A DNA stretch of 64,000 nucleotides from Pseudazoarcus pumilus (GTDB lineage Bacteria; Pseudomonadota; Gammaproteobacteria; Burkholderiales; Rhodocyclaceae): assembly GCF_002872475.1 (NCBI RefSeq), contig NZ_CP025682.1, forward strand, positions 2,728,001-2,792,000, given 5' to 3'. The position numbers were made by a program, and so were the translations under genes. How positions within the stretch are numbered: position 1 is the stretch's first letter; each line of letters begins with the position of its first letter. Shown piece after piece: positions 46,305 through 53,586 of this stretch. The notes beneath the pieces were generated by a model that saw nothing but the letters and a program-made list of their open reading frames with translations, was not told the DNA's origin and ran no database searches.

Positions 46305-47041
46305 ACGGCCTCCTGGAGGAACTTCACGTACAGGACCTCGGGAGCCACGCCTTGTGGCGCATCGGGGTGCGGGGTTGGCGGCTCGGAGAAGGTCAGGAGC
46401 CAGCGCGCGAACCCTGTCCGTGCCGGCTCCACGAGCGTATGCATGGCCACGTGGCGAACGCCCTGCGCCATGATGACCTCCGGCACGCACAAGGCCGGGC
46501 GTGCGGGCAGCCGGGGCCCGCCGGTGAGCCTCACGGCCGCCGCATGGGCAACAAGCTGTGCGGGGCGGAAGAACGCGGGCCGAAACGCGAATTCGTCGGT
46601 GATGACCCGCGCCATCGTGTGCTCCTCGATGCGGGCGCGATACATGCCCCGGTGGCGACCGACCTGGCTGACTTCCATCGCTGCGAGCGTATTGCGCATC
46701 TGCCCGTTGGGCGACACGTGCTCAATGATGGCCGAGACCTTTTGCGCAAAGGCGCACCCTTTGGAGGGGGAGTCGACCGGCAGCAGTTCTTCCACCGGAG
46801 CGTGGCGGTCCGGGTGCAGACCCAGTGCGATGGCGCGTGCGGCCAGGTCCCAAAGGCTTGCCGACCACCGGGGGTAGTTGGCGAGCAGCACCGGCGTGGA
46901 ACTGCCGTTGTGCGTCTCGAACAGCACCGTCTTGTACTGGGCGAGCGGCTGCAGCGTCTCGTACCCGATATCGCACCACGCAAGTACGTTGAAACGCGAA
47001 GCCCTGGCCACGTCACCGGCATGTATGCTCACGCGCAGCAT
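46301..47041 (-). CDS. 246-residue protein coupled to the transposase
   Basis: No family recognised. It is a mixed alpha/beta protein without membrane segments: MLRVSIHAGDVARASRFNVLAW at the start, FETHNGSSTPVLLANYPRWSASLWDLAARAIALGL, then KVSAIIEHVSPNGQMRNTLAAMEVSQVGRHRGMYRARIEEH. It overlaps both neighbours by ATGA junctions, upstream with the 99-residue gene and downstream with the transposase. Strict coupling suggests it works with the transposase, perhaps in target choice or end binding. This is inferred from the arrangement only. Confidence 0.75.
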   Translation of the reverse strand: MLRVSIHAGDVARASRFNVLAWCDIGYETLQPLAQYKTVLFETHNGSSTPVLLANYPRWSASLWDLAARAIALGLHPDRHAPVEELLPVDSPSKGCAFAQKVSAIIEHVSPNGQMRNTLAAMEVSQVGRHRGMYRARIEEHTMARVITDEFAFRPAFFRPAQLVAHAAAVRLTGGPRLPARPALCVPEVIMAQGVRHVAMHTLVEPARTGFARWLLTFSEPPTPHPDAPQGVAPEVLYVKFLQEAV

Positions 47042-47340
47042 CAGACGAGCCTCACGTCCCAGGTCTGGGCAAAGAGCGCGCCCTCGACCATCTCGTTGCC
47101 GCGCAGGCGAAGGCGCTTGCCGTCGAGCCAGATGAGATGCACGTCGGCCAGCTCGGGTATCAGCGGCTGCTCCAGGCCATCGAGCGCACCGAGCACCTGT
47201 GCGCACAGTACCGAACGGTTGAACGGATGCAGCCGGTTCTCGAATACCTTCAGCTCACCGCGTACGACGGGCTGTCTCGCTCTTTCGGCTTTCTCCAAGG
47301 GACGGCCCCGGCGATTGATACAATGCACTTCGACTCTCAT
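47041..47340 (-). CDS. 99-residue protein, first gene of the transposase operon
   Basis: A small basic protein of unknown family, rich in beta-prone stretches (MRVEVHCINRRGRPLEKAER, VHLIWLDGKRLRLRGNEMVEG). It starts 78 bp from a perfect 28-bp palindrome and is divergent from the DUF6471 gene. ATGA overlap with the 246-residue gene follows. Likely an accessory of transposition. Confidence 0.7.
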   Translation of the reverse strand: MRVEVHCINRRGRPLEKAERARQPVVRGELKVFENRLHPFNRSVLCAQVLGALDGLEQPLIPELADVHLIWLDGKRLRLRGNEMVEGALFAQTWDVRLV

Positions 47341-47417
47341 GACGTCACCTGTGGCGATGGACTCGGGCGTCTAGTGCAGCTCCGTCCATCCTTTTTATGC
47401 ATTTCGTCACTCCTGAT

Positions 47418-47445
47418 GCCTTTTCTTCATATTTGAAGAAAAGGC
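47418..47445. promoter_or_regulatory. perfect 28-bp palindrome between divergent genes, putative operator
   Basis: Arms GCCTTTTCTTCA and TGAAGAAAAGGC flank a 4-bp centre TATT. It lies between the transposase operon (start 47340, -) and the DUF6471 gene (start 47463, +), ending 17 bp before the latter's ATG. It could be the binding site of a repressor controlling transposition, or an RNA hairpin in the leader of the DUF6471 gene. Confidence 0.65.
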
Positions 47446-47462
47446 GCGCACTGCTGTCGACC

Positions 47463-47693
47463 ATGACCACGCCCATCAACTGGAACCGTGAGGCCCGCCG
47501 CTTGCTCAAGGGCGAACTGGCCCGACGCGAAATCGGCTACAAGGCCTTGTCCAGGGCGCTGGAGCGGTTTGGCATCGACGAGGACCCCAAGGTCCTCTCC
47601 ACCAAAATCAACCGCGGCACCTTCAGCTTTGCCTTCTTCCTGCAATGCATGCGGGCGCTGGACATCGACACGGTTCGGGTCAGGGACGAGTGA
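47463..47693 (+). CDS. DUF6471 small protein, possible regulator
   Basis: A 76-residue helical protein: INWNREARRLLKGELARREIGYKALSRALERFG, then DEDPKVLSTKINRGTFSFAFFLQCMRALDID. The pattern matches DUF6471, small proteins with a helix-turn-helix-like layout common on mobile elements. An ATG at 47397 would add 22 residues but would place the 28-bp palindrome inside the gene; the start at 47463 is preferred though neither has a strong ribosome site. The gene ends exactly where the convergent LexA-like gene ends. It may bind the palindrome and control the divergent transposase operon. Confidence 0.7.
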   Translation: MTTPINWNREARRLLKGELARREIGYKALSRALERFGIDEDPKVLSTKINRGTFSFAFFLQCMRALDIDTVRVRDE

Positions 47694-48269
47694 TTACTTG
47701 CGAATCCTCCTGAAGGAGCCGACCACTACGCCGATGATTTCCAGACTGCCCTTGGGGTGGATGGCCGGATAGGCCGGGTTGGCCGCTTCCAGGTAATAGC
47801 TGCCTGTCGCCGTGACCTTCAGGGTCTTGACGGTGAGTTCCCCGTCGACGTTGGCAACCACGATGTCGTTGGGCCGAGTCACCGCATTTCGCTCCACCAC
47901 GACGATGTCGCCCGCAAGCAGGCCGGCACCGGTCATCGAATCGCCTCGCACCTTGCACAGCACGGTCCGGTTCGGGTCGTCGACGAGGTAATCGTCGATG
48001 TAGAGGATTTCGATGCCTTCATCAGTCGCAGGCTCGGGCAGGCCGGCGCGCACACTGGCCACCAGCGGCCGGCCGAAGAACTTTCGTGTCGGAGCCAGAC
48101 GCCGACCAACCCGCTCGATGAATCCCGCCTCCACCAGCCGCCCCACGAGTTCGAACACGCCGCTCTTGCTCTTGAGGCCTACAACCTCGCAGATGCCGGC
48201 GTAGCTCGGCAGGCACTGGTTCGCCTTCCAGTAGGTTCGCAGCGCCTCCAGGTGCTTCTCATCGCTCAT
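47694..48269 (-). CDS. LexA-like autocleaving repressor (S24 peptidase)
   Basis: A 191-residue repressor. The N-terminal winged helix (LEALRTYWKANQCLPSYAGICEVVGLKSKSGVFELVGRLVEAGFI) resembles LexA. The C-terminal S24 domain has the Ala75-Gly76 cleavage bond (SVRAGLPEP), catalytic Ser111 (GDSMTGAG) and Lys148 (LTVKTLKV), so RecA-stimulated self-cleavage is expected. GGGAGG sits 5 bp before the ATG. Its own promoter at 48303-48331 overlaps a LexA-like box, pointing to autoregulation. It is divergent from the nuclease gene at 48400 and could serve as its controller. Confidence 0.9.
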   Translation of the reverse strand: MSDEKHLEALRTYWKANQCLPSYAGICEVVGLKSKSGVFELVGRLVEAGFIERVGRRLAPTRKFFGRPLVASVRAGLPEPATDEGIEILYIDDYLVDDPNRTVLCKVRGDSMTGAGLLAGDIVVVERNAVTRPNDIVVANVDGELTVKTLKVTATGSYYLEAANPAYPAIHPKGSLEIIGVVVGSFRRIRK

Positions 48270-48301
48270 ACCGGCCTCCCGAACGTTCGTTCTTTTTCGG
48301 G

Positions 48302-48331
48302 AACTGTATGGATGTTCAGTACGCCTGTCAA
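48302..48331 (-). promoter_or_regulatory. promoter of the LexA-like gene with SOS-like box
   Basis: On the - strand TTGACA, a 17-bp spacer and TACAGT make a strong sigma-70 promoter 33 bp before the start codon. Overlapping spacer and -10 is TACTGAACATCCATACAGTT, close to the LexA consensus TACTGT-N8-ACAGTA. The box is 79 bp before the divergent nuclease gene start, so it may control both directions. Confidence 0.82.
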
Positions 48332-48399
48332 TCCGCAGTTGCGGCGAGGCGCACAAACCCGTGCGCACCGCAGCTGCACGGCGCTGGCAGCCATGCCGC

Positions 48400-49422
48400 A
48401 TGTACAATCGTGCAAACCAATCCGAGTATGTGCCCGTGTCGCTGACCGCTCACCTGCCCGCCATCATCGCCTCCAAGGGGCGCACCAGCCCTCGTGTTCA
48501 GGCCCGCTACCTCGCCATCCTGAAGGAGCTGGACCTGCATGCGTCTGCAGCTCCGGTCTTTGCGGGCCGGCTCTTTGGTGACATCGAGGCGAAGAATCCG
48601 GACTGGGAGGGCAAAATCATCGGGGACCTCGACGCAATCCTGAGGCACGCGGACAAAACGGTCGGGCTGCGCAAAGACATCCTCGACCGCATCGAGGGCT
48701 ACTTGCCGCCGTCAGATGTCATCATTGACCTTGTCGAGTCCCTGATGCCGGGTGGAAAAATCACCGGGGCCAACCTGTCGGATGCAAACCAGGTCTGCCG
48801 AAAGTATGTCCAGAAGGGCATCAATCCCCGCTTCGAGCACTTCGTGCGCGACACGCTCGCATCGTACCTACAGCCCAGTGACCACCTTCAGTTCTCTGTC
48901 GGGGAGATGGTCGATTTTCTCAAGGACGACTACGACCCGTTCGCCAAGCAGGTGGCCAACGGCCTCATCTCCCGTGCCGGGAACCTGAACGAGAAGATTC
49001 TGGAACGCGCCCTCATCAGCGAAGGCATCGGCCCGAAGGGAACGGACTACTCGGTGACCGGCACCAAGTCCTTCGGCGACATGGTGTTCTACTGCAACAA
49101 AACGGTGCCTCACAAGCACCTCTATGCCGAAGTCAAAAGCTACGCTGCCCGTGAGCGCCTGCTGCGGGGTCTGCAGGACCTGACGGGTAAAGACGCGGTG
49201 GGTGTCGGATTTTTTACGGATGCGACCGAGTTCAATCCGGACCGCACGCAGGACCTCATCAACTCGAACACACTGGCGATTTACATGCCGGACGCGACCT
49301 ACGATGCGCTGCATGCGGAGAGCAAGGCCCGGCTATCCAAGCGAAACCAGGCCTTTTACCGCAAGCTCTCGACGTTCCCGCCTGACGTGGTGCATTTTAC
49401 GAAGACGGGCGTACTTCCCTGA
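48400..49422 (+). CDS. putative type II restriction endonuclease (PD-(D/E)XK)
   Basis: A 340-residue protein I cannot match to a named enzyme. Residues about 215-260 have the PD-(D/E)XK layout: SFGDMVFYCN (Asp227) and, 17 residues on, LYAEVKSYAARERL (Glu244, Lys246). The N-terminal half is helical and may recognise DNA. Its neighbours, a Dcm-type methylase and Vsr, make it the likely nuclease of a type II restriction-modification system for a CCWGG-like site. The start is uncertain: the ATG at 48400 has no clear ribosome site and a GTG near 48430 is possible. Its 3' end overlaps the convergent vsr gene by 26 bp. Confidence 0.7.
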   Translation: MYNRANQSEYVPVSLTAHLPAIIASKGRTSPRVQARYLAILKELDLHASAAPVFAGRLFGDIEAKNPDWEGKIIGDLDAILRHADKTVGLRKDILDRIEGYLPPSDVIIDLVESLMPGGKITGANLSDANQVCRKYVQKGINPRFEHFVRDTLASYLQPSDHLQFSVGEMVDFLKDDYDPFAKQVANGLISRAGNLNEKILERALISEGIGPKGTDYSVTGTKSFGDMVFYCNKTVPHKHLYAEVKSYAARERLLRGLQDLTGKDAVGVGFFTDATEFNPDRTQDLINSNTLAIYMPDATYDALHAESKARLSKRNQAFYRKLSTFPPDVVHFTKTGVLP

Positions 49423-49822
49423 GCGTTGCCGCCAGGGCGGCGAGCGCCTCTTGCGGGCGGTCGCGCAGTTCGCACTCATGCACCACGAGCACCCGCCAAC
49501 CCATCCCTTCCAGCTGCTGGCGCACGGCCTCGTCCCGGCGCCGGTTGCCTGAAAGTTTCTCCCGCCAGAATTCGGTGCGTGTATTGGGAAGCTTGAAGTA
49601 GCGGCAATCGTGCATGTGCCAGAAGCACCCGTGCACGAAAACGACCGCATTCCACCTTGGCAGGACGAGGTCTGGTTTGCCCGGCAGTCGCTTGCCGTGC
49701 AACCTGTACCGAAAGCCCTGTCCGTGGAGAAACCGGCGAACCAGCAGCTCGGGTTTGGTGTTCTTGCCACGGATGCCGGACATCATCCTGCTGCGAGTGG
49801 CGGCATCGACAACGTCTGTCAC
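49397..49822 (-). CDS. vsr: very short patch repair endonuclease Vsr
   Basis: Nicks DNA beside T:G mismatches that arise when 5-methylcytosine deaminates. The 141-residue protein has the Vsr signature: TRSRMMSGIRGKNTKPELLVRR, KRLPGKPDLVLPRWNAVVFVHGCFWHMHDC with the zinc and catalytic residues, then FWREKLSGNRRRDEAVRQQL. A GTG start lies 4 bp after the dcm stop. Vsr normally travels with Dcm-type CCWGG methylases, matching the next gene. Confidence 0.95.
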   Translation of the reverse strand: MTDVVDAATRSRMMSGIRGKNTKPELLVRRFLHGQGFRYRLHGKRLPGKPDLVLPRWNAVVFVHGCFWHMHDCRYFKLPNTRTEFWREKLSGNRRRDEAVRQQLEGMGWRVLVVHECELRDRPQEALAALAATLREVRPSS

Positions 49823-49826
49823 GGCA

Positions 49827-50888
49827 TCAGGCGGCTACGGCGTCTGCTTTTGATTTGCGGCTCTTGCGGGCGGGCTTGAGCAAGCCCTGCAGGTGGGGCT
49901 CCATGTGCCTTGCAATGGCCTCAACGACCGGAACCACCACGCTGTTGCCGAACTGACGATAGGCCTGCGTATCGGACACTGGAATCGGGAACTCGTCCGG
50001 GTAGCCCATCAGGCGGGCGCATTCCCGTGGTGTCAGGCGACGGGGACGCATGCCCGGACCCTGGCTGACCAGAATCTCCGAACCATCCTTGTGGTAGCGC
50101 GCCGAGAGGGTCCGGGCGGTGTCATCTGGCCCTACAAGGCCGAATCCGAAGCCGTTGCCGGCCGCCTTGTGCTTGGCGGCGTAGGCCTGCAGGTACTCCC
50201 AGAGCCGCGGCGTGAGCGTGTATTTGGCAGCGACCTTGCCCTCACCTTCCGTGTACGGGGGCATCGCCGGGTCGTTGCGGCACTCGTGAAGGATTTCCCG
50301 CATCTTGGGGCCACTGGCCAGGTCGCGCAGCTTGAGCGCCTGAAAATCGAAGCTGGTCTTGTCTCGGAAGCCCACCATGAAGATGCGCTCCCGGTGCTGG
50401 GGCACGAAGTGCTTGGCGTCGATGACCCGGTAGTGCATCTCGTAGCCCAGCTCGTCTTCGAGCGTGCGCTGGATGATTTTGAAGGTGTTGCCCTTGTCGT
50501 GGCTTTTCAGGTTCTTGACGTTCTCCAGCAGGATGGCTTCCGGCCGGTGATGCTCGATGATGCGCGCCACGTCGAAGAACAGCGTTCCCTGGGTGTCGCA
50601 GGCGAAACCGTGGGCGCGTCCGAGGGCGTTCTTCTTGGATACCCCGGCAATCGAGAACGGCTGGCAGGGGAACCCCGCGAGTAGCACGTTGTGTCGCGGG
50701 ATGTCCGCGGCGGCCACCTTCGTGATGTCCCCTTCTACCGCATGTTCGTTGCCGAAGCGCGAGATGTAGGTCTGCTGGGCGAACTTGTTCCACTCGCTGG
50801 TCCAGACGCACCTGCCGCCGATGGCCTCAAATCCAAGGCGAATGCCTCCGATACCTGCGAAAAGGTCGATGAAGCTGAACGGGGCCAT
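49827..50888 (-). CDS. dcm: DNA cytosine-5 methyltransferase, Dcm-type
   Basis: A 353-residue C5 methylase. Motif I is [21 protein letters not shown], the catalytic motif IV is [24 protein letters not shown], motif VI is LLENVKNL, and motif VIII is [10 protein letters not shown]; the C-terminal motif X is [17 protein letters not shown]. The segment after the catalytic Cys ([25 protein letters not shown]) closely follows E. coli Dcm, which methylates CCWGG. It is shorter than Dcm because it lacks the long N-terminal extension. The start at 50888 is the conserved beginning [12 protein letters not shown]. It precedes vsr in one unit. Confidence 0.93.
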   Translation of the reverse strand: MAPFSFIDLFAGIGGIRLGFEAIGGRCVWTSEWNKFAQQTYISRFGNEHAVEGDITKVAAADIPRHNVLLAGFPCQPFSIAGVSKKNALGRAHGFACDTQGTLFFDVARIIEHHRPEAILLENVKNLKSHDKGNTFKIIQRTLEDELGYEMHYRVIDAKHFVPQHRERIFMVGFRDKTSFDFQALKLRDLASGPKMREILHECRNDPAMPPYTEGEGKVAAKYTLTPRLWEYLQAYAAKHKAAGNGFGFGLVGPDDTARTLSARYHKDGSEILVSQGPGMRPRRLTPRECARLMGYPDEFPIPVSDTQAYRQFGNSVVVPVVEAIARHMEPHLQGLLKPARKSRKSKADAVAA

Positions 50889-51129
50889 GCAAACACTCTC
50901 AAGGTGGGACGCTGTTTCGGGCGGGCATGTTGCAGGCCGCCGGCAGGGGGATAGGATGCCCCGACAGGAGGCATCCGTAAAGGGGAGTCGGACGCAGGAG
51001 ATGGGCAGCGCGCCAGTGCCTTGTTGCTGATGTATTGATGGAACCGAAATCACCTGCGGTTCAAACGCCAGGGGCCACAAATATAGGTGACACTGGAAGA
51101 ACTTGTGCAGGGTTCCAGAAAGCAACCGC

Positions 51130-52563
51130 TTACTGAATTACGACATAGAAGGGTTCAGACTTTCCAACCAGCCGGTTGTCGCTGTTACGTACGACAAACG
51201 CTTCAACGAAGTGAATTCCGCGAAACCTCAGTTCTTCAATCCGGCTTGCTCCACGGTTTCCAGCGTAGTAGTCCCCGCGGAGCTGCTTGGCGTTGTAAGC
51301 AGCTTCATCAGTATTCGTCACACGCCAATGTACGGTGTATTCCGACGTAAAGGGAAGCCCTACGCCACTCAGCGGCGTGAACTTCAACCAGTACCCAGGC
51401 TGAAGCGGTTCCAGCGAAACGGTCTTTCTAATCTCGGGGGAATTTTCTCCAGAATGAAGTGTGGCGCTGAGCTTGACAGTAACCTGACTTGAGGCGGGAC
51501 GCCACTTGGGGCGCTGCACGTAGGGCAATTTTGGCAGCCTGCTCAAGTCCGCCATGAGGGCGGCCGCGCCATAAGTCTTGAGTCGCTCCACCAAATCGGT
51601 AATGGATGCTCCGAATCCTTTGTTGGCAATTGGAGCGCTGACCCGTGCGGATTGCCGAGCCTCCGATTCTCCGAACTTGGCTCCGAACACACGTTGCCAC
51701 TTCGCAATGCTTTCTTGGCGGTCCGGCTCGTTGAAAGCATCATCAATCCACCCTCGGTACAGGTTTATTTTGTCCCTGAAGTTCGCGTATTGCGTCTCCG
51801 TCCATCCGGCACTTTGGTTTTCAGAGGGCAGCTTTGGGTTCGGAACATGTGGCACATAAGGATTGGCCTGCAGCCAATCGTCCAGGCGGCCAACGAGCGT
51901 CTTCAAACTCGTCGTTAAATCCGCGAAGTCCTTGCTTTCTCTGTCGTATTCCTGGATTTGATTACCAACCAGTGTCGTGAAGAGAAATGAGGGACAGGTG
52001 AAGTTTCCCTTGATATCCCTCAGGTATTTCAGCAGCCTCGTGACTTTCTTCAGGTCGTTCCCGCCCGCAATCCCGTTCTTAGACTTTACCCAGTCCGTGT
52101 AGGCGATTGGGGCCGACAGCTCGAAGCTGTCGGTTGTTCGGTTGCATACCTCGTATTGGCCTTCATACGTGCGGTCTCTGACGCACGGGGCGATATCAAT
52201 GCGACGCTCTCCTGCGTACTCGACGGTGACACAATGGGAATAGCGCCGAATCTTGCCCTGGTAGGCCCCCATCGCCTCCAGACCGTTTGCCAGCTTGTTA
52301 ATGTAATCGCGTGCGCTCCATCCCTCTTTCGGGCTGACAAACACCAACAGGTCGGCATCGAACTCTTTGTCCGGTAGAGGTTTAATAATTGTTGCGTGCG
52401 CCCAAGACCCTTGCTCTCCGAAGCCCATGACGTGAACGCCCCATCCGCAAGAACGGACCGCGGTCTTGATGGCTCCTACGCTTGACTCCAACTGAGTGAT
52501 TCGCGTTGAGTTCAGATTTACTTGGTCGCTCAGGAAAACCTTGAAGTGGTCGTGCAATTTCAC
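51130..52563 (-). CDS. CBASS CD-NTase with C-terminal sensor region
   Basis: A cGAS/DncV-like nucleotidyltransferase of 477 residues that would make a cyclic oligonucleotide signal upon phage attack. The active site is complete: Gly52-Ser53 ([11 protein letters not shown]), Asp69 and Asp71 ([10 protein letters not shown]), and the third acid Asp123 (RRIDIAPC). The helical CD-NTase core runs to about residue 300. The C-terminal ~130 residues ([16 protein letters not shown]... to PFYVVIQ) look like the beta-rich sensor domain often fused to such enzymes (AGS-C type). A GTG start overlaps the effector stop by 4 bp. Base composition is clearly lower in GC than the host. No Cap2/Cap3 genes are present, so this would be a type I CBASS. 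Confidence 0.88.
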   Translation of the reverse strand: MKLHDHFKVFLSDQVNLNSTRITQLESSVGAIKTAVRSCGWGVHVMGFGEQGSWAHATIIKPLPDKEFDADLLVFVSPKEGWSARDYINKLANGLEAMGAYQGKIRRYSHCVTVEYAGERRIDIAPCVRDRTYEGQYEVCNRTTDSFELSAPIAYTDWVKSKNGIAGGNDLKKVTRLLKYLRDIKGNFTCPSFLFTTLVGNQIQEYDRESKDFADLTTSLKTLVGRLDDWLQANPYVPHVPNPKLPSENQSAGWTETQYANFRDKINLYRGWIDDAFNEPDRQESIAKWQRVFGAKFGESEARQSARVSAPIANKGFGASITDLVERLKTYGAAALMADLSRLPKLPYVQRPKWRPASSQVTVKLSATLHSGENSPEIRKTVSLEPLQPGYWLKFTPLSGVGLPFTSEYTVHWRVTNTDEAAYNAKQLRGDYYAGNRGASRIEELRFRGIHFVEAFVVRNSDNRLVGKSEPFYVVIQ

Positions 52564-53492
52564 GCTGCGCTCTCCTTATTCAGCACTCGCTGCACTTGGC
52601 CAACGAGCTGCTCCGCTGCGGCCCGCGTGCCGTCTTCGTTCTCTTTGCGCAGCAGGTCGTAAATCCAATCGAAGATAAGAGGGTTGTTCGTTCGATGTTG
52701 AAAGATGCGGTCCTGCAGGTCCCGCGCTCCGCTTTCAATATCAAGGTCACCATCTCCGCGCAACGCTTTCTCCCAGAGCTCATCAAACGCATCCTTGAGT
52801 TGCTGTAGGCTGATGATTGTCTCTATTTGACTCCGGTGCTCGCGAATAACCCAGCCTAGCATTGGGGCGACCGGAACAAATACGGAAAGCACCATATCCC
52901 TGAACGCGAGGTTCGTCGCCACGCCAATGACGAACGCAAAGGCCGTGAGCCCGACAGCACCCCACAGCAGGAGCTTCTTGTACACCTTGCGCAGACGAAT
53001 GTCATAACAGATATTCGCACGCTGACAAATTAACCGCCCATAGACCAGCGGGACACTGGCAACACACGGCTCATACCACGATTTGAGGTGGGACTCACGC
53101 TCTGGCCTTAACGGCGTTGCTGCGTATGGCTGAATATCCTCATACTCTGGTTTTCGGCCTGCCACGGATTGGCGCCAGGGAAGACTCAAGACCTCGCAAT
53201 CGAAGAGCTCCTGGATGGTTGCCGCTTCCTTCATGAGCCGCTTCCGTTGCGGTTCCAGAAAACCAATATCCAAAAGCAGCGTGAAAACCGACATCAAGGC
53301 AATAGCTGATATTGCGGGTGTGTGCTCTGATGGAGTCAAAGCACTTGCGAAAGGAAGTATCAAGGCTATTGTGACAAACACCCCTTGCGCAACCTTCGCG
53401 TTCCGATACTTACGATAACGCGCACGCTGGAGCCCAATTGCCCAATCATCCGCCTGTCGCTCGGGAATGTCGTTTTGGGGTTGATTAACCAC
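52560..53492 (-). CDS. CBASS effector, S-4TM family putative pore former
   Basis: Predicted membrane effector opened by the CD-NTase product, killing or arresting the infected cell. From the GTG at 53492 the protein has 310 residues: an N-terminal helix (NDIPERQADDWAIGLQRARY), two hydrophobic segments (about 33-70: VAQGVFVTIALILPFASAL, AISAIALMSVFTLLLDIGF), a central soluble part with YRGRL-like PLVYGRLICQRANICYD, two more helices (about 170-215), and a helical C-terminus. This order matches S-4TM effectors. GGAGAGA lies 9 bp before the GTG; the longer frame to 53621 would overlap the upstream gene and is disfavoured. It is the first gene of the two-gene system. Confidence 0.85.
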   Translation of the reverse strand: MVNQPQNDIPERQADDWAIGLQRARYRKYRNAKVAQGVFVTIALILPFASALTPSEHTPAISAIALMSVFTLLLDIGFLEPQRKRLMKEAATIQELFDCEVLSLPWRQSVAGRKPEYEDIQPYAATPLRPERESHLKSWYEPCVASVPLVYGRLICQRANICYDIRLRKVYKKLLLWGAVGLTAFAFVIGVATNLAFRDMVLSVFVPVAPMLGWVIREHRSQIETIISLQQLKDAFDELWEKALRGDGDLDIESGARDLQDRIFQHRTNNPLIFDWIYDLLRKENEDGTRAAAEQLVGQVQRVLNKESAA

Positions 53493-53586
53493 AGCCAGGA
53501 ATCTCTCCGAAGGTTGGCATTGCTCACCATTATAGTCAGTTGTCGTAGCTATAACTTTTCCGGAGTACGGGGCTGAGTGCAAGACA

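Noticed and set aside
47397-47462. Longer start for the DUF6471 protein
   Set aside because: It would put the perfect 28-bp palindrome inside the coding region and add residues without similarity to the family.
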